Origin: Dyadobacter sp. CY345
GTDB taxonomy: Bacteria; Bacteroidota; Bacteroidia; Cytophagales; Spirosomataceae
NCBI RefSeq assembly: GCF_021502725.1
Contig: NZ_JAKFFS010000002.1
Location: forward strand, 620,001 to 684,000
Direction: 5' to 3'
DNA: 64,000 bases
A program made the position numbers and the translations under genes. How positions within the stretch are numbered: the stretch's first letter is position 1; the number at the start of each line of letters is the position of its first letter. Positions 28,099-37,208 of the stretch are shown here, piece by piece. The notes beneath the pieces were generated by a model. That model was not told the origin of the DNA. It was given only the letters and a program-made list of their open reading frames with translations, and did no database searches.

Positions 28099-28518
28099 AT
28101 GATTTACGTAACGCGAAAAGAGCATTTCAATGCAGCCCACCGGCTTTTTAACCCGGCGTGGTCAGAAGAGAAAAATCAGGAGGTATTCGGGCCTTGCGCC
28201 AACAATAACTGGCATGGACATAACTTTGAATTAATTGTTACTGTAAAAGGAAAACCAGATCCGGATACAGGTTTTGTTATAGATCTTAAAGTTTTGGGCG
28301 ATCTGGTGAAGAAAAAAGTGGTGGATAAGGTTGATCATAAAAACCTGAACCTTGACGTTGAATTTATGCAGGGAAAAATGGCTTCCTGTGAAATTTTTGT
28401 ATTGGAAATCTGGAATATTCTTGCCCCGGCAATTCAGGAAGTATCTCCGGGCTCACAATTACATTACATAAAACTTATAGAAACTCCGAAGAATTTTGTT
28501 GAATATTACGGAGAATAA
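28099..28518 (+). CDS. 6-carboxytetrahydropterin / 6-pyruvoyl-tetrahydropterin synthase family
   Basis: This 139-residue T-fold enzyme binds zinc through H14 (AAHRL) and H39 and H41 (WHGH). C33 is the likely catalytic Cys, spaced as in CANNNWHGH. The partner DH pair is at 79-80 (KVDHKNL), and E128 (IKLIETP) holds the pterin. QueD converts dihydroneopterin triphosphate to 6-carboxytetrahydropterin for queuosine; the Cys-to-His spacing is also seen in PTPS-like members, so a biopterin role is possible. No other queuosine gene is adjacent. Confidence 0.85.
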   Translation: MIYVTRKEHFNAAHRLFNPAWSEEKNQEVFGPCANNNWHGHNFELIVTVKGKPDPDTGFVIDLKVLGDLVKKKVVDKVDHKNLNLDVEFMQGKMASCEIFVLEIWNILAPAIQEVSPGSQLHYIKLIETPKNFVEYYGE

Positions 28519-28528
28519 TTCGCCTATG

Positions 28529-28575
28529 AAGATCTGAAAACATCAATTTTAAGATGCGTTTCAGATCTTTTTGTT
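28529..28575 (+). terminator. Terminator after the QueD-like gene
   Basis: Arms 28529-28544 and 28553-28569 pair (AAGATCTGAAA with TTTCAGATCTT, plus CATC/GATG), followed by a T-rich run. Confidence 0.75.
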
Positions 28576-28598
28576 TTCTTCTCAATTAAATTTCAAGC

Positions 28599-29717
28599 AT
28601 GAAATATTACCTCATAGCCGGCGAACGTTCCGGAGATCTGCACGGCGCCAACCTGATGAAAGGAATTAAAGCCAACGATCCGGAAGCACAATTTCGTGGT
28701 TGGGGAGGAGATATGATGCAGAATGAAGGAATTGATCTCGTAACCCATTATAAGGATACTGCTTTCATGGGTTTTCTGGAAGTGGCGCTTAACATCCGCA
28801 AAATTGCAGGATTTCTGAAAAAGTGTAAAAAAGATATTTTTGCTTACAAACCGGATGTCATAATCCTGATCGATTATCCGGGATTCAACTTGCGAATTGC
28901 TAAATTTGGAAAAGAAAACGGGATAAAAACATTTTATTACATTTCTCCAAAAGTCTGGGCATGGAATCAGAAACGTGCCTGGAAGATCAAGAAAAACGTC
29001 GATCAGATGTTTGTCATATTTCCATTCGAAATAGATTTTTACAAAAAGTTTGATTTCGAAGTGGACTATGTCGGCAATCCGCTGATGGATGCGATAGACG
29101 CTTTCAAACCTGATCCTGACTTTAAAAAGAAGAACAATCTTGATGAGAATCGGGCAGTGATTGCTTTGTTGCCAGGAAGCCGTCGCCAGGAAATTATCAA
29201 TATGCTGGATCTGATGTTGACTGTGCAGCCACATTTTCCTGATTATCAATTTGTAATTGCCGGTGTAAAAAATCTTCCTTCATCGCTTTATCAAAAATAT
29301 GAAGCAGTTCAAAATGTTTCAGTTGTCTACGAAGCTACGTATGATTTACTGGCAATTTCGGAGGCGGCTTTGGTTACTTCAGGAACTGCCACACTTGAAA
29401 CGGCTTTACTAAACATTCCGGAAGTTGTGTGTTACAAAACCAGCGGAATTTCTTACGCAGTTGCTAAAAAGCTGATCAAGGTTCCTTTTATTTCGCTTGT
29501 AAATCTGATTATGGAAAAAGAGGTTGTTCGTGAGCTGATTCAGGATGAATTGAATGAAAAGCAGTTGGTAACGGAATTGGGAGCCATATTGAAAAATGGA
29601 TCAAAAAGAGAAACTCAGCTTGCCGACTATTCGACATTGCAGTCACTCGTGGGTGGAGCAGGTGCTTCTGAGAGAGCAGGCGCATTAATGGTAAAATATC
29701 TTGGTAAGACAGATTGA
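28599..29717 (+). CDS. lpxB: Lipid-A-disaccharide synthase
   Basis: LpxB joins UDP-2,3-diacylglucosamine and lipid X to form the lipid A disaccharide at the inner membrane face. The 372-residue GT19 protein starts MKYYLIAGERSGDLHGANL. It has the family blocks VIILIDYPGFNLRIAK (about 87-102), FYYISPKVWAWNQKR, VGNPLMD, LLPGSRRQEI (about 190-199), and TSGTATLETALLNIPEVVCY (about 264-283). The length is normal. It stands apart from other lipid A genes. Confidence 0.94.
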   Translation: MKYYLIAGERSGDLHGANLMKGIKANDPEAQFRGWGGDMMQNEGIDLVTHYKDTAFMGFLEVALNIRKIAGFLKKCKKDIFAYKPDVIILIDYPGFNLRIAKFGKENGIKTFYYISPKVWAWNQKRAWKIKKNVDQMFVIFPFEIDFYKKFDFEVDYVGNPLMDAIDAFKPDPDFKKKNNLDENRAVIALLPGSRRQEIINMLDLMLTVQPHFPDYQFVIAGVKNLPSSLYQKYEAVQNVSVVYEATYDLLAISEAALVTSGTATLETALLNIPEVVCYKTSGISYAVAKKLIKVPFISLVNLIMEKEVVRELIQDELNEKQLVTELGAILKNGSKRETQLADYSTLQSLVGGAGASERAGALMVKYLGKTD

Positions 29718-29798
29718 TGCGGTTGAAGTTTTTGTTTCGTCGATATATTTCTACAACTGACCTGAATTGCAACTACTTATTGTTCCGGGAAAGAAAAC

Positions 29799-29806
29799 TA
29801 TATTTG
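29799..29806 (+). promoter_or_regulatory. -7 element before the LuxR-type regulator
   Basis: TATATTTG fits TAnnTTTG, 77 bases before the ATG at 29883; the -33 position is a poor match. Confidence 0.45.
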
Positions 29807-29882
29807 CGCGGTGCCATAACTTGAATTATTTTGAGTCAGTTGGCACTAACTGGAAAACCCTCCCTGCTCAATTAAGAAAGTT

Positions 29883-30515
29883 ATGCAACGAATACTTTTA
29901 ATAGATGACGGTTTAGACATGCATTCTGGCTTGAAAAAGCTTTTTGAAGGTGATGGACACAAGAATTTATTAATTGAAAAGGTGGAAAGTGCTGCGGATG
30001 GATTGAAAAAAATCACCAATAATTCTTACAGCGTTGTCATCGTAAATCTGGCTATTCCAAATACCGATATGCTCGGTTTGATCAAGAGAATAAGAGCTTA
30101 TAGTCAAACACTTCCCATACTGGCTTACTCTAAAATTTTAGAATATACTCTTATAAAAAGATATCTCACGAGCGGAGTAAATGGATATTGCTTTTACCGC
30201 GACGACGATGACGAAATCCTGAAAGCATGCCAGACAATCATTTCGGGGAGATGGTTTATCAGTCCGGAAATGATCTCGCTAATTGTTGAGGATGCTTTGT
30301 ATAACAAAAAAACGGATCGTTTTGAAAGTCTCAGCGAAAGGGAATTCGAGATTTTCTCCCACCTTGTAAAAGATGAATCTCCCGCCGCAATCGCTGATAT
30401 TTTATCCCTTCACATTTCAGCAATCGCATTGTATAAATCAAGAATTATGGATAAACTCATGATATCCAGTCTGGTTGAAATGAAAAATCTGATGAAAACT
30501 CCCGTGCTGGCTTAG
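29883..30515 (+). CDS. LuxR/NarL-type response regulator with degenerate receiver
   Basis: This 210-residue protein has a receiver-like domain (about 1-120) and a LuxR helix-turn-helix (about 145-205; LSEREFEIFSHLV, then DILSLHISAIALYKSRIMDKL). The acidic pair D8-D9 is kept, but the phosphoacceptor Asp is Asn55 in VVIVNLAIPN. The usual late Lys is missing in GYCFYRDDDD. So it should not be phosphorylated normally and may be an atypical, constitutive or ligand-gated regulator. It converges with, and directly abuts, the Crp-type response regulator gene on the other strand. Confidence 0.8.
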   Translation: MQRILLIDDGLDMHSGLKKLFEGDGHKNLLIEKVESAADGLKKITNNSYSVVIVNLAIPNTDMLGLIKRIRAYSQTLPILAYSKILEYTLIKRYLTSGVNGYCFYRDDDDEILKACQTIISGRWFISPEMISLIVEDALYNKKTDRFESLSEREFEIFSHLVKDESPAAIADILSLHISAIALYKSRIMDKLMISSLVEMKNLMKTPVLA

Positions 30516-31580
30516 CTAGTTTCTCATCCGGATAAGCTTATCGTATTCCAGAACCGTTATCAGGCTGCCTTTCATATCCACAAGTTTTTCTTCCTTGAAA
30601 TCTGATAAAGTTCTGATCACCGTTTCTGTCGCTGTCCCGACCATCGATGCAATATCTTCACGGGTTATCGCCATCGAAAATGGTTTGGATTTATCTTCCT
30701 GATAACGCTGAACCAGCATAACCAACGCCTGTGCCACTCTTTTACGAACAGAATTATAGGCAAGCTGAAGTAATCTTTCCTCGCGGTCTTTTATTTCATT
30801 CGACAACATTTTAATAAACTTTGTTGCCACTTCTCTGTTCCCCTGGAGAAGATTGAAAAAGTCATCTTTTGGTATCATCGCCACTTCTGATTTTTCAAGC
30901 GAAATTGCCGTTTCCTGATAAGATTCTCCTTGGAGCAAATCCAGATAACCGAAGAAATCACCCTCTTTGTATAAATCAGTGATGTACTCTTTGCCGTTGT
31001 CATTGGACTTATAAGCCTTAACTTTCCCTTTTTGGAGAAAGAATACATTGGACGGAAAGCTGCCTTCTGTGTAGACCGTTTCTTTCTTTTTCAGTACTTT
31101 TATTTTTTTGTCATCCGCAAGTTTTGTGATCAGATCGAAAGATTTTGCTTCGTGAATAAATTCGTCCAAGCCTTCAGCTGTGCGAGTAAATTGTCCTTTT
31201 AATCTTTCGCTTTTTTTTAATCGGATTTCAACGGCGTTCAAAAGTTCCACATCATCATAAGGCTTCGTCAGATAATCATCTGCTCCCATGGTCATGCCTT
31301 TGCGATAATCGTTTTTTTCTGCCTTCGCCGTTAGAAAAACAAAGGGAATATTGGCAGTCTGGTCATCTTTTCCGAGCATATGCAACACACCATAACCGTC
31401 GAGCTCCGGCATCATGATATCACAGATAATCAAATCGGGTTTTTCATGATGTGCAACCTGCACGCCTTCTTTTCCATTCTGCGCTGTCAATACATGATAA
31501 TTAGCCAATTCAAGAATTTCGGCTGTGTTCTCACGCATTTCCGGATTGTCTTCTATCAAAAGGATTCTCTTAGCTTCCAT
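30516..31580 (-). CDS. Response regulator fused to Crp/Fnr effector and DNA-binding domains
   Basis: Three domains in 354 residues. First is a receiver with E10, D11, D54 (ICDIMMPELDG), T84 and K106 all conserved (about 1-120). Then comes a cyclic-nucleotide-binding-like barrel (about 165-265; FLQKGKVKAY, KEGDFFGYLDLL). Last is a Crp-type winged helix (about 275-350; TREDIASMVGTATETVIRTLS), whose recognition helix keeps E and R as ETVIR. No N-terminal Fnr-type Cys cluster is seen. It sits 14 bp downstream of a PAS histidine kinase, its likely partner, beside hemN and the cco genes. It is the best candidate to bind the nearby ATGAC-N4-GTCAT sites. Confidence 0.88.
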   Translation of the reverse strand: MEAKRILLIEDNPEMRENTAEILELANYHVLTAQNGKEGVQVAHHEKPDLIICDIMMPELDGYGVLHMLGKDDQTANIPFVFLTAKAEKNDYRKGMTMGADDYLTKPYDDVELLNAVEIRLKKSERLKGQFTRTAEGLDEFIHEAKSFDLITKLADDKKIKVLKKKETVYTEGSFPSNVFFLQKGKVKAYKSNDNGKEYITDLYKEGDFFGYLDLLQGESYQETAISLEKSEVAMIPKDDFFNLLQGNREVATKFIKMLSNEIKDREERLLQLAYNSVRKRVAQALVMLVQRYQEDKSKPFSMAITREDIASMVGTATETVIRTLSDFKEEKLVDMKGSLITVLEYDKLIRMRN

Positions 31581-31594
31581 TTTTGTTGAGGTAA

Positions 31595-32851
31595 TTAGTT
31601 TGTGGGTAAGTGATCAGGCAGTTTTAAGGTAAATGTGGTTCCCTTTCCCACCTCACTCAAAAATGAAACTTCGCCTCCCATCAGTTCTACGTAATTTTGG
31701 ACAATATTCAGGCCCAGACCTGTCCCTTGTGCATTTCCGGCGTTTTGCGCACGAAAAAAACGGTCAAAAATATGTATTTGATCACTTTCAGGAATTCCAA
31801 TGCCCTGGTCGATAATTTCTATAAATATGGTTTTTCCGTCAGCTTTAACATTTAACATAATTAACTTTCCAGGATCCGAATACTTAATTGCGTTGGAAAG
31901 AAGATTAAAAATGACATTCCGAAGCAACTGCTTATCTACCCAAACCTCTGAATTGCCATCGTGAGTAAACAAGATTTTTTGTGATTCTTTACATGAACCT
32001 TTAATTTCCTCTATCAGGCCCAAACAAAAATCGGGTAAGATTGTGAACACCGGAACACTTTGAATACGACCTTCTTCGAGTTTGCCAATCGACATAAAAT
32101 CGTTAAGAATTTCTGTCAGGTTGGTAACAGCAGATTTAATTCTCTGTACATGCTTTTGTCGCTTATCTTCTTCTTCAGATTTTTGATATCTGCCAATTAA
32201 TGCGGCCGATGAAAGTATTGTCGCAAGCGGAGTACGGAATTCATGGGAAGCAATTGTCACAAACTGGCTTTTCATATTATTCAGTTCGCGCTCCTTTTTC
32301 AAGGCACGCATCACTTCCTCCTGTGATTGTTCGATTTTATGTATCGCCTTTGCCAATTCCTCCGTTCGTTGATTTACGCGTTCTTCTAATTCGGCATTCA
32401 GTTTTTGAATTTCCTTATTAGCTTCCTGAATGATATTTTCCTGTTTTTTTCTTTCGGTTATATCAATGACAAAACTTACTACAAATTGTCCCTCACTGGT
32501 TTTGAATGGACTCAGGCTCACCTCAACCGGAAATTCACTTCCATCTTTGCGTCGGGCAAATAAATCCAGAGAATTACCCATACCCCGGGCATGAGGCGAT
32601 TCCAGGTAAGTATCGCGATGATGCACATGTTTATTAGTTAATCTTCTGGGAATCAGTACTTCGATCTTTTGATTTACCAGTTCTCCATCTTCAAAACCAA
32701 AAAGTTCAAGTGCTTTGGGATTTAACATTACGATAACTCCCTCTTTATTAACTACTACAATTCCTTCGGTTGCATGTTTGAATAGGGCATCGAGCATTTC
32801 AATATGCCGTGTCATGGCTTCGGTTTGTTTTTCTATATACGAACTAAACAT
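31595..32851 (-). CDS. PAS-domain sensor histidine kinase
   Basis: The protein has 418 residues and no membrane segment, so it is cytoplasmic. A PAS domain (about 17-135; IVVVNKEGVIVMLNPKALELFG, ending with ITERK) is followed by a coiled coil (about 135-190). HisKA follows, with H203 in ASHEFRTPLA. HATPase_c has the N box NLLSNAIKYSD, DQGIGIP and GTGLGLNIV. The PAS domain has FixL-like features (HHRD near 77-80, then F/V-rich core), which suggests redox or gas sensing, but heme binding cannot be shown. It is paired with the downstream Crp-type regulator. Confidence 0.88.
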   Translation of the reverse strand: MFSSYIEKQTEAMTRHIEMLDALFKHATEGIVVVNKEGVIVMLNPKALELFGFEDGELVNQKIEVLIPRRLTNKHVHHRDTYLESPHARGMGNSLDLFARRKDGSEFPVEVSLSPFKTSEGQFVVSFVIDITERKKQENIIQEANKEIQKLNAELEERVNQRTEELAKAIHKIEQSQEEVMRALKKERELNNMKSQFVTIASHEFRTPLATILSSAALIGRYQKSEEEDKRQKHVQRIKSAVTNLTEILNDFMSIGKLEEGRIQSVPVFTILPDFCLGLIEEIKGSCKESQKILFTHDGNSEVWVDKQLLRNVIFNLLSNAIKYSDPGKLIMLNVKADGKTIFIEIIDQGIGIPESDQIHIFDRFFRAQNAGNAQGTGLGLNIVQNYVELMGGEVSFLSEVGKGTTFTLKLPDHLPTN

Positions 32852-32960
32852 ACCAAGTTACAGGACATAGTTGAATGGAACAAACGAAACGAAAATAATG
32901 ATAGGATGAGAGAATGATTGAATAAGGCAAACTGGACGACTACCGCTTTCAACTATTCAT

Positions 32961-34325
32961 CTAAACAGTTTTGCTAAACTGGATTGTTGCGGATGATTCA
33001 GACCATAATTTTGCATCAAAAGCCATACAGACATTTCTCACAAATGCCTTTCCTTTTTCAGTCACGCGCAGGTGATAAGGTTTAATCTCGACCAGTTCAT
33101 CAAATTCCATATCTTCTAATCGATCGATGGCTTTATAGAAATCATCACAAACCTCCGTCTCATTTTCCCAGTTCGTTTCAAATTGAGTCATAATCCGAAG
33201 AATATGTTTCCGCAAAATCAGATCATCTTTTGTTAGTTCGTGGCCTTTGAAAATCGGCAGATGCCCGGCTTTAATTCTTTCATAATAAGCTTCAACAGTT
33301 TTCTCATTCTGGATATATCCTGTCCAGCTGTCACTGATCGATGAAGCGCCCAGCCCAATTAATAGCTGCGTGTGGGTATCAGTGTATCCCATGAAATTTC
33401 TGTGCAATCTCCCTTCCTGCTGTGCTTTAAATAATTCGTCTGTTTCAAGAGAAAAATGGTCCATGCCGATGTCATGGTATCCCGAAAGTTCCAGAGCATT
33501 CCGCCCGGTTTCATAAATGGCCATTTTTTTATCTGCATCGGGCAAATCCTTTTCTGAATATTTTCTTTGCCCGGGTTTGATCCACGGAATATGTGCATAA
33601 CTGTAAAAAGCAATTCGGTCGGGACGAAGCTGCACAACGCGCATGATCGTTTCCATCATCGTACAAACTTTTTGGAAAGGCAAACCGTAAACAAGGTCGT
33701 AGTTGACGGAAGTATAACCGATTTCGCGCGACTTTTTTGTTAAATGAATGATCTGGTCGTAAGTCTGGTGACGGTTGATAACAGCCAAAACCAATGGATT
33801 AAAATCCTGAACTCCGATACTGATCCTGCGAAATCCAACATTATATAGTGCTTGTAAATGTTCGTCAGTCGTATTTCCCGGATGTGCTTCAAAACTAAAT
33901 TGTGCTTTTGGGTGCACGTCAGCGTTTTGCAGTAATCCCTGAATAAGTTTCGTCAGATTTTCCGGACTAAAAAAAGTAGGAGTGCCTCCTCCCAAATGTA
34001 TCTCGCGGATTACAGGTTTTGTTTCACCGAATATTGAAAAATACAATTCCCATTCTTTTAAAACGACACTGATGTATTTTTCTTCAACTTTATGGTTAAT
34101 TGTAATCCGTGTGTTGCAGCCACAATAAGTACACAAACTTTCGCAAAAGGGCAGGTGTATGTATAGACTAATTCCTTCTTTCTGGTTGGAAACTATAAAT
34201 GCTTCACTCGCAAGTTCCTTCCATGTCTGTTCTGTCGGTGGCGTTTTTTGCCAATAAGGAACTGTTGGGTAACTGGTATATCTGGGCCCGGGAGTATTGT
34301 ATTTAAAAAGCAAATCCTTATCCAT
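32961..34325 (-). CDS. hemN: Oxygen-independent coproporphyrinogen III oxidase
   Basis: HemN is a radical-SAM enzyme that makes protoporphyrinogen IX without O2. The 454-residue protein shows the HemN start (DKDLLFKYNTPGPRYTSYP) and the cluster HLPFCESLCTYCGC with C61, C65, C68 and C70. It also has HLGGGTPTF and the C-terminal HemN domain ending EKGKAFVRNVCMAFD. The length and YTSYP start mark true HemN, not the HemW-like paralog. It lies between the cco genes and the two-component system, and has its own promoter with a Crp/Fnr-like palindrome. Confidence 0.94.
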   Translation of the reverse strand: MDKDLLFKYNTPGPRYTSYPTVPYWQKTPPTEQTWKELASEAFIVSNQKEGISLYIHLPFCESLCTYCGCNTRITINHKVEEKYISVVLKEWELYFSIFGETKPVIREIHLGGGTPTFFSPENLTKLIQGLLQNADVHPKAQFSFEAHPGNTTDEHLQALYNVGFRRISIGVQDFNPLVLAVINRHQTYDQIIHLTKKSREIGYTSVNYDLVYGLPFQKVCTMMETIMRVVQLRPDRIAFYSYAHIPWIKPGQRKYSEKDLPDADKKMAIYETGRNALELSGYHDIGMDHFSLETDELFKAQQEGRLHRNFMGYTDTHTQLLIGLGASSISDSWTGYIQNEKTVEAYYERIKAGHLPIFKGHELTKDDLILRKHILRIMTQFETNWENETEVCDDFYKAIDRLEDMEFDELVEIKPYHLRVTEKGKAFVRNVCMAFDAKLWSESSATIQFSKTV

Positions 34326-34357
34326 CGGAGTCGTGTTTTGAATTAATTTCTATTCAT

Positions 34358-34401
34358 CAAAACTAGTCAGGTGCCGGAGGTAAAAACATGACTGTCGTCA
34401 T
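34358..34401 (-). promoter_or_regulatory. hemN promoter with Crp/Fnr-like palindrome
   Basis: The minus-strand -7 element TAGTTTTG (34365-34358) fits TAnnTTTG; no -33 TTTG is present. ATGAC-TGTC-GTCAT lies at 34388-34401, centred 36.5 bp from the end of the -7 element, about -40 from the start. The same octamer and spacing recur before ccoS. Activation by a Crp/Fnr-family protein is inferred. Confidence 0.65.
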
Positions 34402-34456
34402 CTTAAAAACTTACTTTGGCAAGGAATGGGAGTAATTAATTGTTCGTGAATCAGCT

Positions 34457-35164
34457 CTATTTACCATGGCAAATGGTAATGATTTTGGAATTGGTTTGGG
34501 CATTATCCGGATATTGAATCAATAAACCTCTGGCAACAAGCATTATGCCGGCCAGCGCAAGCATAACAGGCATAAGTTTTCTCATTTTTGTCCGCAAGGA
34601 AACGGTAAACCACTGTTTAAAGAATCCCACAGCCATCATGGCGGGTATTGTTCCAGCTCCAAACATGAGCATAAATAAACTTCCGGGAAGCGGACCTCCG
34701 GTTGCGACTGAACTGATCAATGCAAGGTAAACGAGACCGCAGGGAAGCAAACCGTTTAATATTCCCAGTGAAAACCAGCTCAGAAAAGTTTTCTTTTGCA
34801 GCAAACCAGCCATACCTGTTTTTAATTGTCTGATAAACTTTTGCCAGAAAGGAGGAGTATGAAAATAACGGTCCAGATGGGCTGGCCAGAAAACATAAGC
34901 CAGCATCAATACACCCGAAAAAATGGAAAGATAACGTAGGTAGCCGATCCAGACAAGAGACGATCCGACAGAACCCAACAGTAATCCAAGCAATGCATAG
35001 GTAAAAGAGCGGCCAAGATTATAAGTCAGGAGTCCTGCAAATTGAACAAACTTATTCCCTTTTTGGATAGGTAGCGCCAGAGCGATGGGTCCGCACATAC
35101 CGACACAATGGAAGCTGCTCATCAGCCCCATTGAAAATGCCAGATATGGTAGCGCGCTTATCAC
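34457..35164 (-). CDS. SafE/UreH-like membrane protein of the cco cluster
   Basis: A 235-residue protein with six to seven hydrophobic segments. The first carries HCVGMCGP (about 18-25), a His/Cys motif like copper-handling members of the sulfite exporter TauE/SafE family found beside ccoH. It starts with GTG, overlapping the ccoH stop by one base (TAGTG). By position it may help deliver copper or assemble the cbb3 oxidase. A sulfite transport role is only a family label. Confidence 0.8.
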   Translation of the reverse strand: MISALPYLAFSMGLMSSFHCVGMCGPIALALPIQKGNKFVQFAGLLTYNLGRSFTYALLGLLLGSVGSSLVWIGYLRYLSIFSGVLMLAYVFWPAHLDRYFHTPPFWQKFIRQLKTGMAGLLQKKTFLSWFSLGILNGLLPCGLVYLALISSVATGGPLPGSLFMLMFGAGTIPAMMAVGFFKQWFTVSLRTKMRKLMPVMLALAGIMLVARGLLIQYPDNAQTNSKIITICHGK

Positions 35165-35613
35165 TACAAATTTTTGTTAATGACGATCAAATCTTCATTC
35201 CAGTACGTCTCGTCACCATTTTTCCAGTCTATCTGCAAATGATACCGTCCTTCCGGAATTTTCGAAGAGGGCACAAATTGTATGTTATTTGTGGAATTTA
35301 CTTCGAAAGAAAGATCTTTTGAATCATCGGATGGACAATACAGATTCACTTTTCCTGTCAGGTTTTTCTCAGAAAATGATTTTGGATAATGGATCAAAAT
35401 CCCGGTTTCATTTACTTCCCATTTCAGTGGATCCTCCAATGCCTTGGCACGTTTGGTTTTATTTATTTTATCCTGGAAACGTAACTCTTCTGCGTAATAA
35501 TTGTCTGTGACCAGATCAATCTTCTGGTTGGTACTCATCACGACGAGTACCAAAATCATGGCTACAAATCCTATGTATAAGATTGCAATACCAGTACCCC
35601 AGTTAAGTTTCAT
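35164..35613 (-). CDS. ccoH: FixH/CcoH family cbb3 oxidase accessory protein
   Basis: The protein has 149 residues, with one N-terminal membrane helix (about 7-27) and a periplasmic beta-sandwich-like domain. The typical YAEELRFQDKINK follows the helix (about 41-53). CcoH supports cbb3 oxidase assembly or stability. It sits between ccoG and the SafE-like gene, with coupled translation to the latter. Confidence 0.85.
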   Translation of the reverse strand: MKLNWGTGIAILYIGFVAMILVLVVMSTNQKIDLVTDNYYAEELRFQDKINKTKRAKALEDPLKWEVNETGILIHYPKSFSEKNLTGKVNLYCPSDDSKDLSFEVNSTNNIQFVPSSKIPEGRYHLQIDWKNGDETYWNEDLIVINKNL

Positions 35614-35702
35614 GTCGGAGTTGTTTAAATTAATTATTTCGGTGCTAAAAATATTTCACCGCTCTGCGGTTATCTTACCAAATCCGCTGACCTAAATTTT
35701 GA

Positions 35703-37103
35703 CTATTCCGGTGCCATAAAGGTTGTCTCAAAAGTCTCCAACTTTTCCTTTCCTTGAAATACGGATAATTGAAGTTTTGTTTTGCGCGTTTTAAGTGCAG
35801 ATTTAGGAATGATGATAAACACTGTACCTTCGGACATACCAGCACCGTCTAGCGTCAAATCAGGTTTTCCGGCAAATAACAAAGTGCCCTTTGGTGAGTC
35901 CAGTTGAATCGTTGGCTTGACGATCTTGTTTGTTTTATTGAAAATTTTAAAGGTATAAATGTTACTGATCGTGCCATCTTTATTTTCGATATACTGGCTG
36001 CCAGGAGCACGGAATAAGGTGGTTTGTGTATCATTTCTGGATACAACCAAATAACCAAGCACTGACCATAGTAAAATCAAAACAACGATATAAGCGCGCG
36101 TGCGGTTGGTAATCAATTTATTAACGCCACTGACAATTGCATTTTCAGAAGTATAACGGATCAGTCCTTTGTCAAAACCAACTTTGTCCATCATGGTATC
36201 GCAGGCGTCTATACAAGCTGTGCAGTTCACACATTCCATCTGCGTGCCATTTCTGATATCTATGCCAGTCGGACAAACTGCTACACATTGAAAACAGCTG
36301 ATACAATCGCCCGCATTACGATCCTGTCCTTTGTGTAATTTTTCTCTGGGTTCTCCACGTTTGTAGTCATAAGCTACGACAATTGAGTTTCGGTCCATTA
36401 AAACACCTTGCAAGCGGCCATAAGGGCAAACCACCGTGCAGGCCTGATCGCGGAGCCAGGCAAAATTGAAATAAAATACTGCCGTAAATATGACAATTCC
36501 TGAAAAGAGCGGAACGTGCTGATCGATTGGTTCACTGACAATTTTGGATAATTCATCCACACCAATCACGTAAGACAAAAGCAGATTCGCAATCACAAAC
36601 GAAACCAGTAGAAACGCGCTGTATTTGGCTGCTTTTTTCAGGATTTTATCACCGGTCCAAGGTGCGTTATTTAACAATTTTTGCTTACCACTGTCACCTT
36701 CAATAGCATACTCGATTTTACGAAAAACCATTTCCATAAATACAGTTTGCGGACAAGCCCAGCCACACCATAATCTACCAAAAATTATGGTGAAAAGAAC
36801 GATGAAAACCATGAAGGACAGCATGGTAAGTCCAAAAAGCCAGTAATCCTGCGGTCCGATGAACAAGCCAAAAATGATAAACTTTCTTTCCAGAACGTTG
36901 AAAAGCAATAGCGGCTGATTATTGTACTTAATAAAAGGTGTAACAAACAAAATTATTAAGATAAACACCGTAAAAAGTACGCGGCGATGATGCCATAAAC
37001 CTTTGGGCTTTTGGGGATAGAACCAGTTTCGCTTACCATCTTCACTCACGCCACTGAAATGGTCACGGAAGGAATCTTCGGAAGTGACGGTTGTTGGTTT
37101 CAT
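35703..37103 (-). CDS. ccoG: cbb3 oxidase accessory protein CcoG (FixG/RdxA family)
   Basis: CcoG is a polyferredoxin-like membrane protein that reduces Cu(II) for delivery to the oxidase. The ATG at 37103 (MKPTTVTSED) is preferred: an ATG at 37127 would translate part of a heptad DNA repeat into the protein. From there it has 466 residues and about five helices. WCGWACPQTVF is followed by two 4Fe-4S motifs, CISCFQCVAVCP and CVNCTACIDAC. A C-terminal Ig-like FixG_C domain spans about the last 110 residues. Confidence 0.92.
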   Translation of the reverse strand: MKPTTVTSEDSFRDHFSGVSEDGKRNWFYPQKPKGLWHHRRVLFTVFILIILFVTPFIKYNNQPLLLFNVLERKFIIFGLFIGPQDYWLFGLTMLSFMVFIVLFTIIFGRLWCGWACPQTVFMEMVFRKIEYAIEGDSGKQKLLNNAPWTGDKILKKAAKYSAFLLVSFVIANLLLSYVIGVDELSKIVSEPIDQHVPLFSGIVIFTAVFYFNFAWLRDQACTVVCPYGRLQGVLMDRNSIVVAYDYKRGEPREKLHKGQDRNAGDCISCFQCVAVCPTGIDIRNGTQMECVNCTACIDACDTMMDKVGFDKGLIRYTSENAIVSGVNKLITNRTRAYIVVLILLWSVLGYLVVSRNDTQTTLFRAPGSQYIENKDGTISNIYTFKIFNKTNKIVKPTIQLDSPKGTLLFAGKPDLTLDGAGMSEGTVFIIIPKSALKTRKTKLQLSVFQGKEKLETFETTFMAPE

Positions 37104-37108
37104 ATTTT

Positions 37109-37136
37109 GGCTTTCGGCTTTCGGCAATCGGCTTTC
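37109..37136. repeat. Heptad tandem repeat, GGCTTTC type
   Basis: Four copies of a 7-base unit (GGCTTTC, GGCTTTC, GGCAATC, GGCTTTC) lie directly before the ccoG start. The complement reads GCCGAAA-like, related to the second heptad repeat at 37209-37237. Confidence 0.75.
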
Positions 37137-37208
37137 GAATTGCCATGAACTGAAATTGTTAATAAAAATATCTTTAAGCAGTAGAAAGAGTGAATAAGCG
37201 TATTTTTT

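Noticed and set aside
28593-29249. 218-codon minus-strand frame
   Set aside because: Antisense shadow of lpxB.
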